Positions 14,278 through 22,391 of a stretch of 26,853 nucleotides of DNA are shown in pieces. Source of the DNA: a bacterium (GTDB taxonomy: Bacteria; JAHJDO01); contig JAGMBN010000005.1 in NCBI GenBank assembly GCA_023129655.1, forward strand, positions 1-26,853, in the 5' to 3' direction. The notes beneath the pieces are model-generated. The model ran no database searches and was not told the origin of the DNA. It was given only the letters and a program-made list of their open reading frames with translations. How positions within the stretch are numbered: the first letter of the stretch is position 1; each line of letters opens with the position of its first letter. The position numbers and the translations under genes were made by a program.

Positions 14278-16742
14278 CTAAAAAGACTAACGAAATACTG
14301 GTAGCGGTAGCAGGTCAGCCTAATTCTGGCAAATCCACTATTTTTAATTGTCTTACAGGAGCCCGCCAACATGTGGCTAACTATCCAGGTATAACGGTTG
14401 AAAAGAAGATAGGAACATATTCTGCTAAAGAAGGCAAGATAGTTCTGGTTGATCTTCCGGGAACTTACAGCCTTACTTCTTACACTCAGGAAGAGAGGAT
14501 AGCAAGAGATTTCCTTCTTCTTGAGAAGCCGGAAGTAGTAATAGATGTTATAGACGCTTCCAATCTGGAGCGAAATCTCTATCTGGCATTTCAGCTTATA
14601 GAAATGAATGTGCCGCTGGTTATCTGTCTCAATATGACGGATGTGGCTAAGAGGCGTGGATTTGATATTAATACAGATAAATTAAGTCAGCAGCTTGGAG
14701 TGCCCGTAGTTCCCACAATTGGCAATAAAGGTAAAGGGAAAAAAGAATTAAAAGAAACTATCTGGGCAACCCACAAACATAAGATAGATTCTATCAAGAC
14801 AGATTCTGTCAAGGCAGCTTCAACCGATATGCCAATTCGTATTAATTATGGAGAAGCGCTGGAACCAATTCTTGCCACACTGGAACAAAAGATATCAGAG
14901 GCGCCAAGGCTTACTGAACATTATTCTCCAAGATGGCTGGCTGTGAAACTTATGGAGAATGACAGTGAAGCGCGCCGACTTGTGCGACAGCAGTCTGAAA
15001 AAGGGAAGAATATTTTGGATTTTGTAGCTGTAGAGAGAGATAAATTTATTTCTACTCATAAAGAAGCCCCGGAAAAGATTATTGCTTACAAGCGCTATCA
15101 GACTGCTGAGGGAATTGTAGAGAATTGTCTTAGCCAGAAAGCTAAAGGTCATAAAACATGGACAGATAGAATAGATCAGCTTGTATGCCACAGGGCTGCA
15201 GGCCCGATTATTTTAGCTACAGTTTTTTATTTATTTTACAAGATCACTATGTCGCCTGATTATGGCGGACAGAAGCTTGCTTCCTTAGCATGGCCGTATT
15301 TGGCAAAGTTTCGTGACCTTATGGCATTTATACCATTGAGCGGACTTCCACGGTCTTTATTTCTAAATGGTATCGTAGACGGAGTACTGGCAATAGCGAA
15401 CTATATCCCTATATTTTTTGTACTATTTATTTTGATAGCCATTCTTGAAGATACAGGTTATATGACACGTATAGCTTTTCATATGGATCGCGTTTTAAGA
15501 GCTTTTGGTCTTCATGGACAATCCACTTTACCCATGATGTTGAGCGGAGTTGTTGTGGGCGGATGCGCAGTAGTTGGGACAATGTCTACGAGAGGCATAA
15601 AAGATCCCAAGGCTCGTTTAGCTACTATTCTTATCCTGCCGCTGCTTAACTGTATGGCAAAAATACCATTCTATATTCTTATGGCAAGCATATTTTTTAA
15701 AAAATATCAGGCTGAAGTTTTAGGGTTTATGTCTGTAGTTACATTGGTTTTGGCACTTGTTGTAGCAAAGATATTTACTCTTACTATTCTCAAGAAAGAG
15801 GAAGAGGTGCCTTTTATTCTGGAGATGCCGGCATATCACCTGCCTACTGTGCGCGGAGTTTTAATACGGACATATGAACGGTTAATGGTATTTATTAAAA
15901 AGGTTGGGACTATTGTTGTTGCAGTAGCTGTCATTGTCTGGTGCGGGATTACATTCCCTGGAATCAGTAAGGAAAGAGTGGTTCATTATAATAACGAAAC
16001 TAATAAGGCTGCTCAGAGCTTCATGGCAAAGCTGGGAGAAAATAACCCGTATAAAAAGCTTCTGGCTGGACAAGGATTGAATGAATTTGAGGAATACTGG
16101 ATGAGTTATAAAAAAGGCAGGATGGGTCTTGATGAAGAAGCTCAGCAGGCTCTGAATCAGAAGTTCGCAAAAAAGAACGCTGAGTTCTTTAAGATTGCAA
16201 ATAAAGGTAAATATATAGAGGATGGAAAAAGCAAAAAAGACAAGTATGCAAAGAAAACTTATACTACTTATAAGAAGTTCTACAAAAGCGTTGAGAGACT
16301 TCAGGTAGCTCAACGTAAAGAAACAGTCAGAGTGAGTTATGCAGGCCGTCTCGGACAATCTCTGGTTCCTCTTACTAAGTGGGCTGGAATGGACTGGAAA
16401 ATCAATGTGGCAATGATCAGCTCTTTTGCAGCTAAAGAAAATCTGGTAGCTACACTGGGAAGTATCTATAGCATGGAAAAAACAGAAGTTGTTACCAAGG
16501 AATCGCTTGCAGTAACTATGAAGAGGGAAACCGCACACACTGGCTGGACGCCCTTGCATGCTATAGCAATAATGCTGTTTGTGGCTATATTTCCACCATG
16601 CCTGATGACATTGATTATGGTGCGAATAGAGACGGGAAGGAATCTATGGACATTATTTGTTACCATCTATCCTATAATTCTTGGATTTCTGGTAGCAGTT
16701 GCGGTTTTTCAGGGAGGACGAATCCTTGGATTTGGAGGATAA
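14274..16742 (+). CDS. feoB: FeoB ferrous iron transporter with long periplasmic insert
   Basis: The GTP-regulated inner-membrane Fe(II) transporter, 822 residues. The G domain shows GQPNSGKS (14-21), switch I YPGITVEKK, DLPGTYSL (60-67) and N120-M-T-D123. The membrane part has the two Gate regions, but these are divergent: GGCAVVGTMSTRG replaces the usual GCNVPAIMATR, and NCMAKIPFYIL replaces the second gate. Between residues about 563 and 687 lies a hydrophilic, Lys/Tyr-rich stretch, much longer than in typical FeoB, before YAGRLGQSLVPL. The end (HTGWTPLHAIAIMLF...RIETG) is standard. It overlaps feoA by four bases. No FeoC follows. Confidence 0.95.
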   Translation: MTKKTNEILVAVAGQPNSGKSTIFNCLTGARQHVANYPGITVEKKIGTYSAKEGKIVLVDLPGTYSLTSYTQEERIARDFLLLEKPEVVIDVIDASNLERNLYLAFQLIEMNVPLVICLNMTDVAKRRGFDINTDKLSQQLGVPVVPTIGNKGKGKKELKETIWATHKHKIDSIKTDSVKAASTDMPIRINYGEALEPILATLEQKISEAPRLTEHYSPRWLAVKLMENDSEARRLVRQQSEKGKNILDFVAVERDKFISTHKEAPEKIIAYKRYQTAEGIVENCLSQKAKGHKTWTDRIDQLVCHRAAGPIILATVFYLFYKITMSPDYGGQKLASLAWPYLAKFRDLMAFIPLSGLPRSLFLNGIVDGVLAIANYIPIFFVLFILIAILEDTGYMTRIAFHMDRVLRAFGLHGQSTLPMMLSGVVVGGCAVVGTMSTRGIKDPKARLATILILPLLNCMAKIPFYILMASIFFKKYQAEVLGFMSVVTLVLALVVAKIFTLTILKKEEEVPFILEMPAYHLPTVRGVLIRTYERLMVFIKKVGTIVVAVAVIVWCGITFPGISKERVVHYNNETNKAAQSFMAKLGENNPYKKLLAGQGLNEFEEYWMSYKKGRMGLDEEAQQALNQKFAKKNAEFFKIANKGKYIEDGKSKKDKYAKKTYTTYKKFYKSVERLQVAQRKETVRVSYAGRLGQSLVPLTKWAGMDWKINVAMISSFAAKENLVATLGSIYSMEKTEVVTKESLAVTMKRETAHTGWTPLHAIAIMLFVAIFPPCLMTLIMVRIETGRNLWTLFVTIYPIILGFLVAVAVFQGGRILGFGG

Positions 16743-16772
16743 AAACAAATATAAAGGGGGGAAGGAAATTCT

Positions 16773-16800
16773 CTTGCCATCAATCTAAAATTTTGTATAA
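16773..16800 (+). promoter_or_regulatory. Promoter of the tRNA gene
   Basis: TTGCCA (16773-16778), a 16-base spacer and a perfect TATAAT (16795-16800), with transcription expected to start near 16807, 14 bases before the tRNA. This is the strongest sigma-70-type promoter in the window. Confidence 0.75.
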
Positions 16801-16820
16801 TGCGCTATGTTGTATTTTTA

Positions 16821-16898
<78 letters not shown>

Positions 16899-16904
16899 CT
16901 CGTT

Positions 16905-17396
16905 TTATCTAAGCGCAATCGGCTTCCCGAGAATTTCTGACATTATAATGCCTGTTCTGGCGTCAGATGCCCCAATTGAGAGTGTAGATATGACCTCTTC
17001 TGACTTCCAAGAGTCGTTCGCTAAAGTAATGGGCTTTTTAAATTCTTCTTCAGGGATTTCTTCAACCTCATCTTCAACAAGTTCAGGTTGAATATAGTCC
17101 TCGGATTCTTGAGATTCCTCTTCTTTTACAAGATTGAGTTCCTTGAGAAATCCTCTAACTGCATCCTGCTCTGCCTCATAAACAGGCTCTTCAGGTGTTT
17201 GATGAGTTTCCTGCTCTTTTTCAAAGTCAAGTTCAGGAAAGGATTCCTCAGCGGATTGAGGAATCCTTTCCTTTCTTTGAGGTCTATAAGCTGCTTGGCT
17301 TTGAGTGTTTTTCATCTCAGAGAATTTCTTTGCGATCTTGATAATCCATACACCAAAGAAGATTAAGAAGAATAGTATCTTGATTGCTGAGCCCAT
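16905..17396 (-). CDS. Small membrane-anchored acidic protein of the FloA/NfeD operon
   Basis: A 163-residue protein with one N-terminal transmembrane helix (AIKILFFLIFFGVWIIKIA, residues about 4-22), a long Glu/Pro/Gln-rich, probably disordered linker (about 35-125) and a conserved-looking end SDARTGIIMSEILGKPIALR. That tail (SEILGxPxALR) occurs on otherwise divergent small membrane proteins, from memory. It is nine bases downstream of floA with a good AAGGTGAT site, so it is probably the last gene of the operon. The function is unknown; the layout suggests an anchored tether whose tail binds a partner. Confidence 0.75.
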   Translation of the reverse strand: MGSAIKILFFLIFFGVWIIKIAKKFSEMKNTQSQAAYRPQRKERIPQSAEESFPELDFEKEQETHQTPEEPVYEAEQDAVRGFLKELNLVKEEESQESEDYIQPELVEDEVEEIPEEEFKKPITLANDSWKSEEVISTLSIGASDARTGIIMSEILGKPIALR

Positions 17397-17405
17397 GTTA
17401 TCACC

Positions 17406-18440
17406 TTATTCTTTTTTGGATTTTGTTTCCTTTGTTCCGTCTGCGATTGAATCTCTCATTCCTGTATCTGCCTGAATGTTCTTCATCTTGTAGTAGTCCA
17501 TAATACCAAGATTTCCTTTTCTGAAAGCGTCTGCCATTGCCTTTGGAACCTCTGCTTCAGCTTCTATGACCTTTGAGCGCATATCAACAACCTTTGCTTT
17601 CATTTCCTGTTCTGCTGCAACAGCCATAGCGCGTCTGCTTTCCGCCTTAGCCTGAGCTATCTGTTTATCTGCGTCAGCCTGTTTTGCCTGAAGTATTGCG
17701 CCAATATTATCTCCTACATCCACATCCGCAATATCTATTGAAAGTATTTCAAACGCAGTGCCTGAATCAAGCCCTCTCTCCAACACCTTTTTAGATATCG
17801 TGTCCGGATTTTCAAGAACCTTCTTATAGGTTGCTGCGGAGCCGATAGTGGTTACAATTCCCTCTCCTACACGGGCAATAATAGTCTCTTCAGTTGCTCC
17901 TCCAACAAGCTGCTGGATATTAGTCTTTACAGTAACTCTGGCTTTTGCCTTTAACTGAATTCCATCCATTGCCACTGCAGCAATAGTTGAAACACCTTTA
18001 TTTGGATCAGGACAGTCAATTACCTTTGGCATTACACTTGTTTGTACAGCTTCAAGAACATTTCTTCCTGCAAGGTCAATTGCAGCAGCTTTTTTGAAGT
18101 CCAGACCTAGTTCCGCCTTACTGGCTGATATTAAAGACTTGACAACACTTTCCACATGGTATGTACCGCTTGCAGGTTTTCCCATTATTGGCTGACCGTC
18201 TGAAGCAAGATAGTGCGCTTCAAGTTCATCGGATGATATGTCCAAGCCTGCTTTTACAGCCATAATTCTTGTATTTACTATGGTGCTGGCTGGAACACCT
18301 CTGAGCCTCATAATAATAAGTTTTATCATGCTTACCGGCGCGCCTGATACCATTGCTCTTAGCCATAAGCTAAAGAATTTAGCAATAGTTATTACAAGCA
18401 AACCAGCTACTGCTATGAGTATAAACATTAGTGCTCTCAT
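17406..18440 (-). CDS. floA: FloA flotillin-like membrane scaffold protein
   Basis: A 344-residue protein of the FloA family (former UPF0365/YqfA), which organises membrane microdomains. A hydrophobic hairpin occupies about residues 1-27, followed by a PHB/SPFH-like domain (VNTRIMAVKAGLDISSDELE, GTYHVESVVKSLISASKAEL). The long Ala/Glu-rich coiled coil from about 255 to 315 contains AKAESRRAMAVAAEQEMKAK, typical of flotillins. The ribosome-binding site AAGGAG lies eight bases upstream. It follows two NfeD genes; NfeD and stomatin/flotillin proteins are a well known conserved gene pair, including in Bacillus. Confidence 0.93.
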   Translation of the reverse strand: MRALMFILIAVAGLLVITIAKFFSLWLRAMVSGAPVSMIKLIIMRLRGVPASTIVNTRIMAVKAGLDISSDELEAHYLASDGQPIMGKPASGTYHVESVVKSLISASKAELGLDFKKAAAIDLAGRNVLEAVQTSVMPKVIDCPDPNKGVSTIAAVAMDGIQLKAKARVTVKTNIQQLVGGATEETIIARVGEGIVTTIGSAATYKKVLENPDTISKKVLERGLDSGTAFEILSIDIADVDVGDNIGAILQAKQADADKQIAQAKAESRRAMAVAAEQEMKAKVVDMRSKVIEAEAEVPKAMADAFRKGNLGIMDYYKMKNIQADTGMRDSIADGTKETKSKKE

Positions 18441-18470
18441 CTCTTTTTCTCCTTTTTTTTGTTATTGATT

Positions 18471-18938
18471 TTAAATTTTTCTTACAACAATTTTCTTTCC
18501 GCTGATCATTACCACCTTTACTTTTTCATTTTTCTGGATATAACCTCCTTCCGTTACAACGTCAAATTTTTTTTCATTAATTTTAGCCTTCCCTGCAGGC
18601 CTCAGGAGTGTCAGAGCAATTCCTTCCTTATCTTTTATATCATCCAAGCTGTCATGAGAGACGAATCCTTCATTTTCACTCTCTTTTTTAGATAGGATAA
18701 CATATTTTCCAAACTTTGTCTTTGGTAAAAACTTTAGCGCGAGCAGTATTGCTATGCCTGCAAAAACCAGTTCCAGAATCAGAACATAAAAGGCGATAGA
18801 GGGATAATTTTTAAAACATAAGAATATACTGCCGCATATTGCCAGACATCCGCAAAGACCAAATATTCCTCCTGGAACAAAGATCTCAATAAAGATAAAT
18901 GTTATTCCTGCAATGAACAAAAGAATTATAGTCCACAT
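18471..18938 (-). CDS. Short NfeD-family membrane protein (OB-fold type)
   Basis: A 155-residue protein with about three transmembrane helices (residues 1-70, starting WTIILLFIAGITFIFIEIFVPG) and a C-terminal OB-fold: KEGIALTLLRPAGKAKINEK then FDVVTEGGYIQKNEKVKVV. It corresponds to the C-terminal half of the long NfeD upstream (GVAHTKLRPAGKAMID in that protein) without the protease domain. The IEIFVPGGIFG segment is a family hallmark. The GGAGG site lies nine bases before the start. It probably acts with FloA in the membrane; the OB-fold is thought to mediate partner binding. Confidence 0.88.
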   Translation of the reverse strand: MWTIILLFIAGITFIFIEIFVPGGIFGLCGCLAICGSIFLCFKNYPSIAFYVLILELVFAGIAILLALKFLPKTKFGKYVILSKKESENEGFVSHDSLDDIKDKEGIALTLLRPAGKAKINEKKFDVVTEGGYIQKNEKVKVVMISGKKIVVRKI

Positions 18939-18956
18939 TTAATTATTTCCTCCAAC

Positions 18957-20375
18957 TCATCCCCTAGCCCCCTCTCTTGACAAAGAAGGGGAAACAAGGA
19001 TTCTATTTCCCTCAACTTTTTCAACAACGATATTGGCTCCTTCTTCAATAAAATCTCCGTCAGTCGTTACGCTCCATAGTTTATCGTCTATCATAGCCTT
19101 GCCTGCCGGTCGGAGTTTTGTATGGGCAACCCCTCTCTTTCCAGCCAGAGTATGCATTTCAGCAGATGAAGCGTTAAATCCTTCTTCCTGTTTTTCTGAG
19201 GCAGACAGAGCAAGCTGGCTCCATAAGCCTTTATTCTTAGGAAGATATTTTAACAGTAGGGCAAATATCGCTCCTGAGGTTAGTATTGCTCCGCTAATTG
19301 TATAAAGAGCGGTATTCAATAGATTGAATTCCCATGAAAACTTTGGCAGAGGTTGTTTTACAAGAGCGAGATATATCCCCGCCATAATACAGAAGATTCC
19401 GCCTGCTCCGACAAATCCGAATCCGGGTGTTATAAATAGTTCAGTAAACAACAGTATAACTCCTATAATGAATAAAACTATATCCATAATGTTTGCAAGT
19501 CCCACAATATAATGGCCCCAGAAAAATAATGCCAGAAATACTACGCTTATAGTTCCGCCAAGTCCAAATCCCGGCGTTTTTATTTCAAATAAAAGCCCAA
19601 GAAATCCAAGTGTTAAAAGTAATGAGCTTACAATTGGGTGTGTAAGGAATCTTAGGATATGTTCTGCCCAATTAGTTCTTGCTTTTTTAATATTTAACTT
19701 ATCCAAACTAAACAGCTTTAGCACCTCATCAATAGACTTTGCCTCAGCCTTTGCAAGACCTGCTTTTATAGCTTCAGAACCTGTGAGTGTAACTAGTTTA
19801 CCTTTTTGTGTTATCTTCTTGATTTTAATGTCGGGGTCAACCATTGCCTCTGCTAATTTTGCGGAATGATTGTTCTGTTCTGCTGCTGCTCTGAATGCTG
19901 AACGCACAAAGGATATTTCCTTTTCACCTGTTTTTTGTTGATTCATACCGGCAAAACCAATTTTAACAGGAGAAGCCGCGCCTATCATACTGCCCGGAGC
20001 AACAATTATATGTTTACAAGATAAGGCAATAAGCGCTCCTGCGGATATTGCTCTTGGATTCACATACGCTATAGTAAGCATCTTAAGATTTGAGAGAGCG
20101 TCTTTTATATCTACTGCTGCATCAACCCTGCCGCCATACGTTTTAATATCCAGAATTACCGCCTTGGCATCTGCCTCTTCCGCCTCCCGAACTGAACGTT
20201 TAACAAAACTTGCAAGCCCCAGGTCAATCATTCCATGAACAGGAATAACGTATACATCTCCTCCAACAATTTTTTCTGCGTGCAGAAATTGTGGATATGG
20301 ACATATCAAACTAAAAAATAGTAATAATGAGACAAAACTTGTTTTGTGCTTTTTCATTTTAATTTTATTCGCCAC
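18957..20375 (-). CDS. nfeD: Long NfeD: ClpP-class membrane serine protease
   Basis: A 472-residue membrane protease of the NfeD/1510-N type. A signal or anchor segment (about 12-33) is followed by a ClpP-like domain: LDIKTYGGRVDAAVDI, the nucleophile Ser111 in RAISAGALIALS, and a Lys in the 148-152 stretch that would be the general base, by analogy with the Ser-Lys dyad of the archaeal 1510-N protease. Residues about 235-370 hold four to five transmembrane helices and 415-461 the OB-fold. The last eleven residues, SPSLSREGARG, are translated from a dispersed repeat. The start is GTG 20375; an ATG at 20357 is an alternative, and neither has a strong ribosome-binding site. It heads the FloA operon. 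Confidence 0.9.
   Translation of the reverse strand: MANKIKMKKHKTSFVSLLLFFSLICPYPQFLHAEKIVGGDVYVIPVHGMIDLGLASFVKRSVREAEEADAKAVILDIKTYGGRVDAAVDIKDALSNLKMLTIAYVNPRAISAGALIALSCKHIIVAPGSMIGAASPVKIGFAGMNQQKTGEKEISFVRSAFRAAAEQNNHSAKLAEAMVDPDIKIKKITQKGKLVTLTGSEAIKAGLAKAEAKSIDEVLKLFSLDKLNIKKARTNWAEHILRFLTHPIVSSLLLTLGFLGLLFEIKTPGFGLGGTISVVFLALFFWGHYIVGLANIMDIVLFIIGVILLFTELFITPGFGFVGAGGIFCIMAGIYLALVKQPLPKFSWEFNLLNTALYTISGAILTSGAIFALLLKYLPKNKGLWSQLALSASEKQEEGFNASSAEMHTLAGKRGVAHTKLRPAGKAMIDDKLWSVTTDGDFIEEGANIVVEKVEGNRILVSPSLSREGARG
18961..18993 (-). repeat. Dispersed repeat forming the C terminus of long NfeD
   Basis: The plus strand reads CCCCTAGCCCCCTCTCTTGA then CAAAGAAGGGG, a loose palindrome of the CCCCTAACCCCCTCT...AGAGGGGG type scattered through many environmental genomes. 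It supplies codons for SPSLSREGARG and lies 19 bases before the next gene. It resembles the CCCCCTTTGAAGGGGG element before skp. Confidence 0.5.
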
Positions 20376-20391
20376 TTATCACTCATCAGAA

Positions 20392-20420
20392 AGCATAACA
20401 CAAAGTAAATAAATCCTCAA
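20392..20420 (-). promoter_or_regulatory. Candidate promoter of the NfeD-FloA operon
   Basis: On the minus strand TTGAGG (20420-20415), a 17-base spacer and TATGCT (20397-20392) precede the NfeD start by about 17 bases. An inverted repeat TAAATCC (20410-20416) / GGATTTA (20437-20443) overlaps the -35 box and could be an operator, or a weak hairpin ending the aldolase transcript. Both elements are only partly consensus. Confidence 0.4.
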
Positions 20421-20457
20421 TAATTGAACACTATAAGGATTTAAGTAGTTTTTTTAT

Positions 20458-21114
20458 TCATGCTTTTTTTAACAATGCTTTTCTATAAGACTCTGCTTTA
20501 AGATTGTTAATCTGTTCAACTTGCTTTCTTGTAAAAAATTTCATTTCGCCCAATGATTTTGCAGCCACGAACGTTTTGCAAGCATCTTCAACGAGAAGTG
20601 TTCTGTAATAAGCTTCCCTGAGACTTGAACCAACGGTCAGGAGCCCATGGTTGCACATTAGTATAGCATTATGTTTTTTTATAACATTTCTTACTTCTTC
20701 TGCCAATTCTCTTCCTCCAGGAACTACATATTTTATAGTTGGAACATCACCTGCTAATGCGGCAAGATCCGGTGTAAAAGGTCTAAGAGTTATCTCTTGC
20801 ATTCCAACAGCAGTAGCAATGGGAGGATGAGTGTGAATTACCGCAGATACGTCTTTTCTTTCAAGATAACAGCCTAAATGCATAGCGATTTCACATGTGG
20901 GCTTTTTGCTTCCATCTACAATCTTGCCTGTTTTTAAGTCAACCCCTATATAATCTGATACTTTTGCCTCTTCAAAAGAAATGCCGCTGGCTTTCATATA
21001 AACAATATTACCAACCCTTGCGCTTATATTGCCGCCTGGACCTACAACCAGTCCTTTATCAGCAATCTTCTTGCCAATCTCCACTAACTGTTTTTTGATA
21101 TTAACATTCTTCAT
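20458..21114 (-). CDS. Class II (zinc) aldolase, FucA/AraD family
   Basis: A 218-residue class II aldolase/adducin-family protein. GPGGNISAR (25-33) is the phosphate-binding GNxS motif, E75 in CEIAMHLGCY is the catalytic Glu, and H94, H96 (IHTHPP) and H156 (NHGLLTVG) are the zinc ligands; these closely match E73, H92, H94 and H155 of L-fuculose-1-phosphate aldolase. It probably splits a ketose 1-phosphate into dihydroxyacetone phosphate and an aldehyde, although 4-epimerase activity exists in the same family. Its start overlaps the PHP gene stop by four bases, and its AAGGGAG site lies just after a repeat. It is the last gene of the divergent polyol operon. The exact substrate is unknown. Confidence 0.88.
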   Translation of the reverse strand: MKNVNIKKQLVEIGKKIADKGLVVGPGGNISARVGNIVYMKASGISFEEAKVSDYIGVDLKTGKIVDGSKKPTCEIAMHLGCYLERKDVSAVIHTHPPIATAVGMQEITLRPFTPDLAALAGDVPTIKYVVPGGRELAEEVRNVIKKHNAILMCNHGLLTVGSSLREAYYRTLLVEDACKTFVAAKSLGEMKFFTRKQVEQINNLKAESYRKALLKKA

Positions 21115-22391
21115 CTAAAAATCTCCCTTCTGTCATTGCGAACCGAAGGTGAAGCAATCTCATCTTTTAAGATTGCCACGTCGCTACGCTCCTCGCAATG
21201 ACATTTATATATTTTCTTTATTTTTCTTTGCCTTAAGGTATGATCATATAAAAAATACGCCCCATCCATAAATATTTTTCTGATAGGACTTAATTCTTTG
21301 GAATTAAAATCATCAACAAGTTTCTGGCCAAACTTGTTCATCTCTGTGCCTGCTATTATTGGAAGATTAAGTTTCTTTGCAATTTCTACTGCTTTATAGA
21401 GATTCTTCACTTTATTCCTTTTTTCCTCTTTATCTCTTATATTGTAATTCCTATCAGGGATTATGTTCATCATTGAAATCCCTTTGCTGATCAATAAATC
21501 AAGTAATTCCTCTAGATTTTTCTCGCCGTCAGAGAGTCCATTAAGCCATGTTGCGCATGGAATTCCGCCTAATTCTGTTATCATTTTTATCGCAGTTTCT
21601 ATATGCGGAAAACTATTTACATCAGGCTCTATGTAAGCAATCCCCCCTTTTTTCATAAGCTTTGAACGAATTATTTCGCATAAGTCGTGAGGATTGTCCA
21701 GACTATTATTGATATCCTCTTTTTGGATATGAAGTTTTGATGCCCAATAGCTAGTGAAACTTTCAGTTTCTTTAAATATTTCTTTTGATTTGTTGTAAAA
21801 AGCTTTCAGAATGTGTCTTTCTGTGACATTACCATTAGGAGTCAGGGAAATAACGTCTGTATCATATTTAACACTGATGTCATCCAGATATTCATTTAAT
21901 ATATCAACCATTTTCCTGGTTCGCATATGCGCTCTATGAGACATATCAGTTAATATTTTATGAGCAGGGGATCCATGAGAGGGGAGTTTTGTAAATCCCA
22001 CACCCATTAAGTAATAGATTCCAGGCTCTCCTGGAGAATTTATCTCTTTATTTTTAAATTCAGGGATAAAAACTCTGGTTTCTATGCCAACGGATGCTCT
22101 TAGATTTAATAAGTTAGCCGCATAAAATAGCTCTTCGATTCCGTCCAGAACGTCAAAATCCACTATCTGGCAGAGTTTAATGCCATTTTTCTTACACAGC
22201 CATGCTATCTTCATTGGCGAATAGCCATATCCATTGAATGAGAAAAAGCTATGACAATGCATATTTGAAATCTCTTTTTCCTCTGCCCACTTAACTTTCC
22301 CGTCTTTTTTAAGTTTGATAAGTTCTAAGAGAGCATTTTTTCTCACGTTTTTATCAAAATCATCAAGACGAGCTTCCAGCTCTTCTATCAT
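21111..22391 (-). CDS. PHP-domain protein with repeat-derived C-terminal tail
   Basis: A 426-residue PHP-superfamily protein. A helical lead (1-40) is followed by the metal motif H45-C-H47-S-F-F-S and then IVDFDVLDGIEE, where the usual TDHD reads VDFD, so one common metal-ligand His is replaced by Phe. GIETRVFIPE provides the expected Glu strand. A later block (GGIPCATWLNGLSDGEKNLE, IIAGTEMNKFGQ) fits the end of a PHP barrel. Such proteins are phosphoesterases, but the substituted His leaves activity open. From residue 397 on, CHCEERSDVAILKDEIASPS is translated from the dispersed repeat, so the native protein probably ended near 396. It overlaps the SDR and aldolase genes by four bases at each end. 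Confidence 0.75.
   Translation of the reverse strand: MIEELEARLDDFDKNVRKNALLELIKLKKDGKVKWAEEKEISNMHCHSFFSFNGYGYSPMKIAWLCKKNGIKLCQIVDFDVLDGIEELFYAANLLNLRASVGIETRVFIPEFKNKEINSPGEPGIYYLMGVGFTKLPSHGSPAHKILTDMSHRAHMRTRKMVDILNEYLDDISVKYDTDVISLTPNGNVTERHILKAFYNKSKEIFKETESFTSYWASKLHIQKEDINNSLDNPHDLCEIIRSKLMKKGGIAYIEPDVNSFPHIETAIKMITELGGIPCATWLNGLSDGEKNLEELLDLLISKGISMMNIIPDRNYNIRDKEEKRNKVKNLYKAVEIAKKLNLPIIAGTEMNKFGQKLVDDFNSKELSPIRKIFMDGAYFLYDHTLRQRKIKKIYKCHCEERSDVAILKDEIASPSVRNDRREIFR
21131..21203 (-). repeat. Dispersed palindromic repeat (TGTCATTGCG family), copy inside a gene
   Basis: A 73-base element bounded by perfect ten-base inverted ends, TGTCATTGCG (21131-21140) and CGCAATGACA (21194-21203), with internal GCAATCTC and GATTGCCACG segments like the copy at 7995-8071. 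Its right end coincides exactly with codon 397 of the PHP gene. Translation across it stays open and stops 17 bases beyond, where the aldolase start overlaps. Confidence 0.88.

Noticed and set aside
15882..16559. Minus-strand open frame of 225 codons opposite feoB
   Set aside because: It mirrors the feoB reading frame, has a Cys/Phe/Ser-rich composition typical of antisense translation and matches no family.
16743..16820. A FeoC gene after feoB
   Set aside because: The gap is 78 bases and holds only the tRNA promoter; no FeoC-like frame fits.
20376..20457. Rho-independent terminator after the aldolase gene
   Set aside because: The only stem (TAAATCC/GGATTTA) is AT-rich with a 20-base loop, and on the needed strand no T run follows directly; noted only as a possible operator.
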